NCBI GenBank assembly: GCA_030427935.1 | Contig: JAUICI010000018.1 | Coordinates: 1-33,404 of the forward strand | Reading direction: 5' to 3' | DNA length: 33,404 bases | DNA from: Bacteroidia bacterium | GTDB taxonomy: Bacteria > Bacteroidota > Bacteroidia > Flavobacteriales_D > Crocinitomicaceae | Part shown: piece by piece, positions 32,533 through 33,404 of the stretch | Layout: every line of letters starts with the position of its first letter | Position numbering within the stretch: the first letter of the stretch is position 1 | The notes under the pieces: model-generated | The model's database searches: none | What the model saw: the letters and a program-made list of their open reading frames with translations, nothing else | Told to the model about the DNA's origin: nothing | Translations under genes and position numbers: made by a program

Positions 32533-33404
32533 ATGAGATTGCTACGCTATCTAGCCCTTTTCTTATCTGTTTTTTTCTATGTTGGCAAATCTGCTAACGC
32601 ATGTGACGGATTCCAAGTAAATACCATTTCAACCACATACATCGGTGGTGGTGTCTATGAAGTTACGATTGAGTATTGTGAAGAAGTTTCAAACGGAGCA
32701 GGCGCGTCTGTTCATGGAGTTCTGGCAATCATCAATGGTGCGAATATTATTTCCACTTCCACGCCAAGTATTACAAGTGCAGCAACTGGGGTAACCATGA
32801 ATTACAATCAATTGACTGCAAATACTGCTGAATGGGGAGATTGGGATAATGATGGTGCGCCTATATTCATGGATGATGGTGACCCACAAGAATGTTTTAC
32901 TTTGGTTTTACAAGTAGATGCACAACCGACATCGGTAACGTTTTCAGGTTCTTCCAATAGCACTGCGGTTGGATCAGGTTTTACTTTATTGAACGGAAGA
33001 TGGTCATGTAATGAGACGGTTAACTTTCCACCTCCTACGTGTTCTGCTAGTTGGACAGCTCCTGATGTTTGTAGAGGTGGTGGTCCAGTGGATTTAAACG
33101 CTACTACAACTGGGAATGGAACTTTTAGTGGTCCGGGGGTGAATTCAGCAACAGGTATGTTTGATCCAACTGGATTGACAGGAAATATTTCTGTGACTTT
33201 TACAGTGGGAGATGCATTATTTAATTGTACTGAAACTCAAGTTATCCAAATTATTGACCTTGATCCAGGTCTTGTTGATGCAACAATATGCGACGGGGAT
33301 TGTGTGCAATTTGACGCTACTGTTGTTGGTGCAGGAAATACAACTGATTGTATTTATACTTTATTACTTGAGGATTCCGGATCAGATGGCTGGGGAGCAG
33401 CAAA
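32533..33404 (+). CDS. Large secreted protein, N-terminal part (runs off the window)
   Basis: At least 290 codons are open from the ATG at 32533 to the window end. Signal peptide ~1-24 (LLRYLALFLSVFFYVGKSANA). The mature part is rich in Thr, Gly, Asn and Asp with few Lys, and reads as consecutive beta-sandwich modules: one ending near SCNETVNFPPP, a PKD/Ig-like block (CSASWTAPDVCRGGGPVDLNATTTGNGTFSGPGVNSATGMFDPTGLTG), and a third module starting DATICDGDC. The final residues ...CIYTLLLEDSGSDGWG match the DGWG-type modules frequent in flavobacterial secreted giants. A T9SS sorting domain is expected downstream but not visible. Probably a surface adhesin or gliding-associated protein; it sits next to the type B-domain membrane protein. 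Confidence 0.85.
   Translation, partial: MRLLRYLALFLSVFFYVGKSANACDGFQVNTISTTYIGGGVYEVTIEYCEEVSNGAGASVHGVLAIINGANIISTSTPSITSAATGVTMNYNQLTANTAEWGDWDNDGAPIFMDDGDPQECFTLVLQVDAQPTSVTFSGSSNSTAVGSGFTLLNGRWSCNETVNFPPPTCSASWTAPDVCRGGGPVDLNATTTGNGTFSGPGVNSATGMFDPTGLTGNISVTFTVGDALFNCTETQVIQIIDLDPGLVDATICDGDCVQFDATVVGAGNTTDCIYTLLLEDSGSDGWGAA

Noticed and set aside
1-33404. Mobile elements, CRISPR arrays, prophage or defence systems
   Set aside because: I looked for transposase, integrase, Cas, phage-structural and toxin-antitoxin signatures and for regularly spaced repeats on both strands and saw none.

Overview
The window looks like chromosome of a low-GC Bacteroidota, most likely Flavobacteriales and perhaps near Crocinitomicaceae/Fluviicola. 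This is inferred from type IX secretion (T9SS) C-terminal sorting domains, PKD and gliding-motility C-terminal (CHU_C type) domains, a DUF3127 protein, promoters of the Bacteroidota form TAnnTTTG, and leaders without clear Shine-Dalgarno sites. I see no insertion sequence, integrase, CRISPR array or rRNA.

Layout. (1) 1-3100: the end of an Opp/Dpp-type permease gene, then three minus-strand genes: an AtoE-type short-chain fatty acid transporter, a DUF3127 protein with an SSB-like acidic tail, and a flavin reductase-like protein. (2) 3119-7904: promoter, tRNA-Leu(UAG), terminator, then the proteostasis set tig-clpP-clpX, with folC converging on clpX. (3) 7977-12342: a tight three-gene unit of two paralogous membrane-anchored AsmA-like proteins with lysine-rich tails plus an overlapping lipoprotein gene. 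(4) 12440-19943: four T9SS type A cargo genes: a tandem paralogous pair with locally near-identical DNA, an SGNH-hydrolase/PKD protein on the minus strand, and an FG-GAP/VCBS-like repeat protein. (5) 19943-25262: a plus-strand run of small secreted proteins and lipoproteins of unknown function, including an outer-membrane barrel, a leucine-rich-repeat lipoprotein and a pair of Cys/DGDG paralogues, with duplicated terminator palindromes. (6) 25262-29132: an intergenic region with a 21-bp-period repeat, then a LytTR response regulator and an overlapping LytS-like hybrid-free histidine kinase with a large periplasmic sensor. (7) 29203-30141: malate dehydrogenase. (8) 30335-33404: an ECF sigma factor, a membrane protein built like an anti-sigma factor but ending in PKD domains and a T9SS type B-like domain, and the start of a large secreted protein.

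The housekeeping parts (tRNA, tig-clpPX, folC, mdh) are ordinary. The most unusual candidate is the ECF sigma/membrane-anchored sorting-domain pair at 30335-32235, whose architecture suggests that secretion or surface status could be read out as transcription. Next are the AsmA-like pair, the DUF3127 protein with the SSB-type tip, and the mosaic tandem T9SS genes. Functions for region 5 remain unknown.
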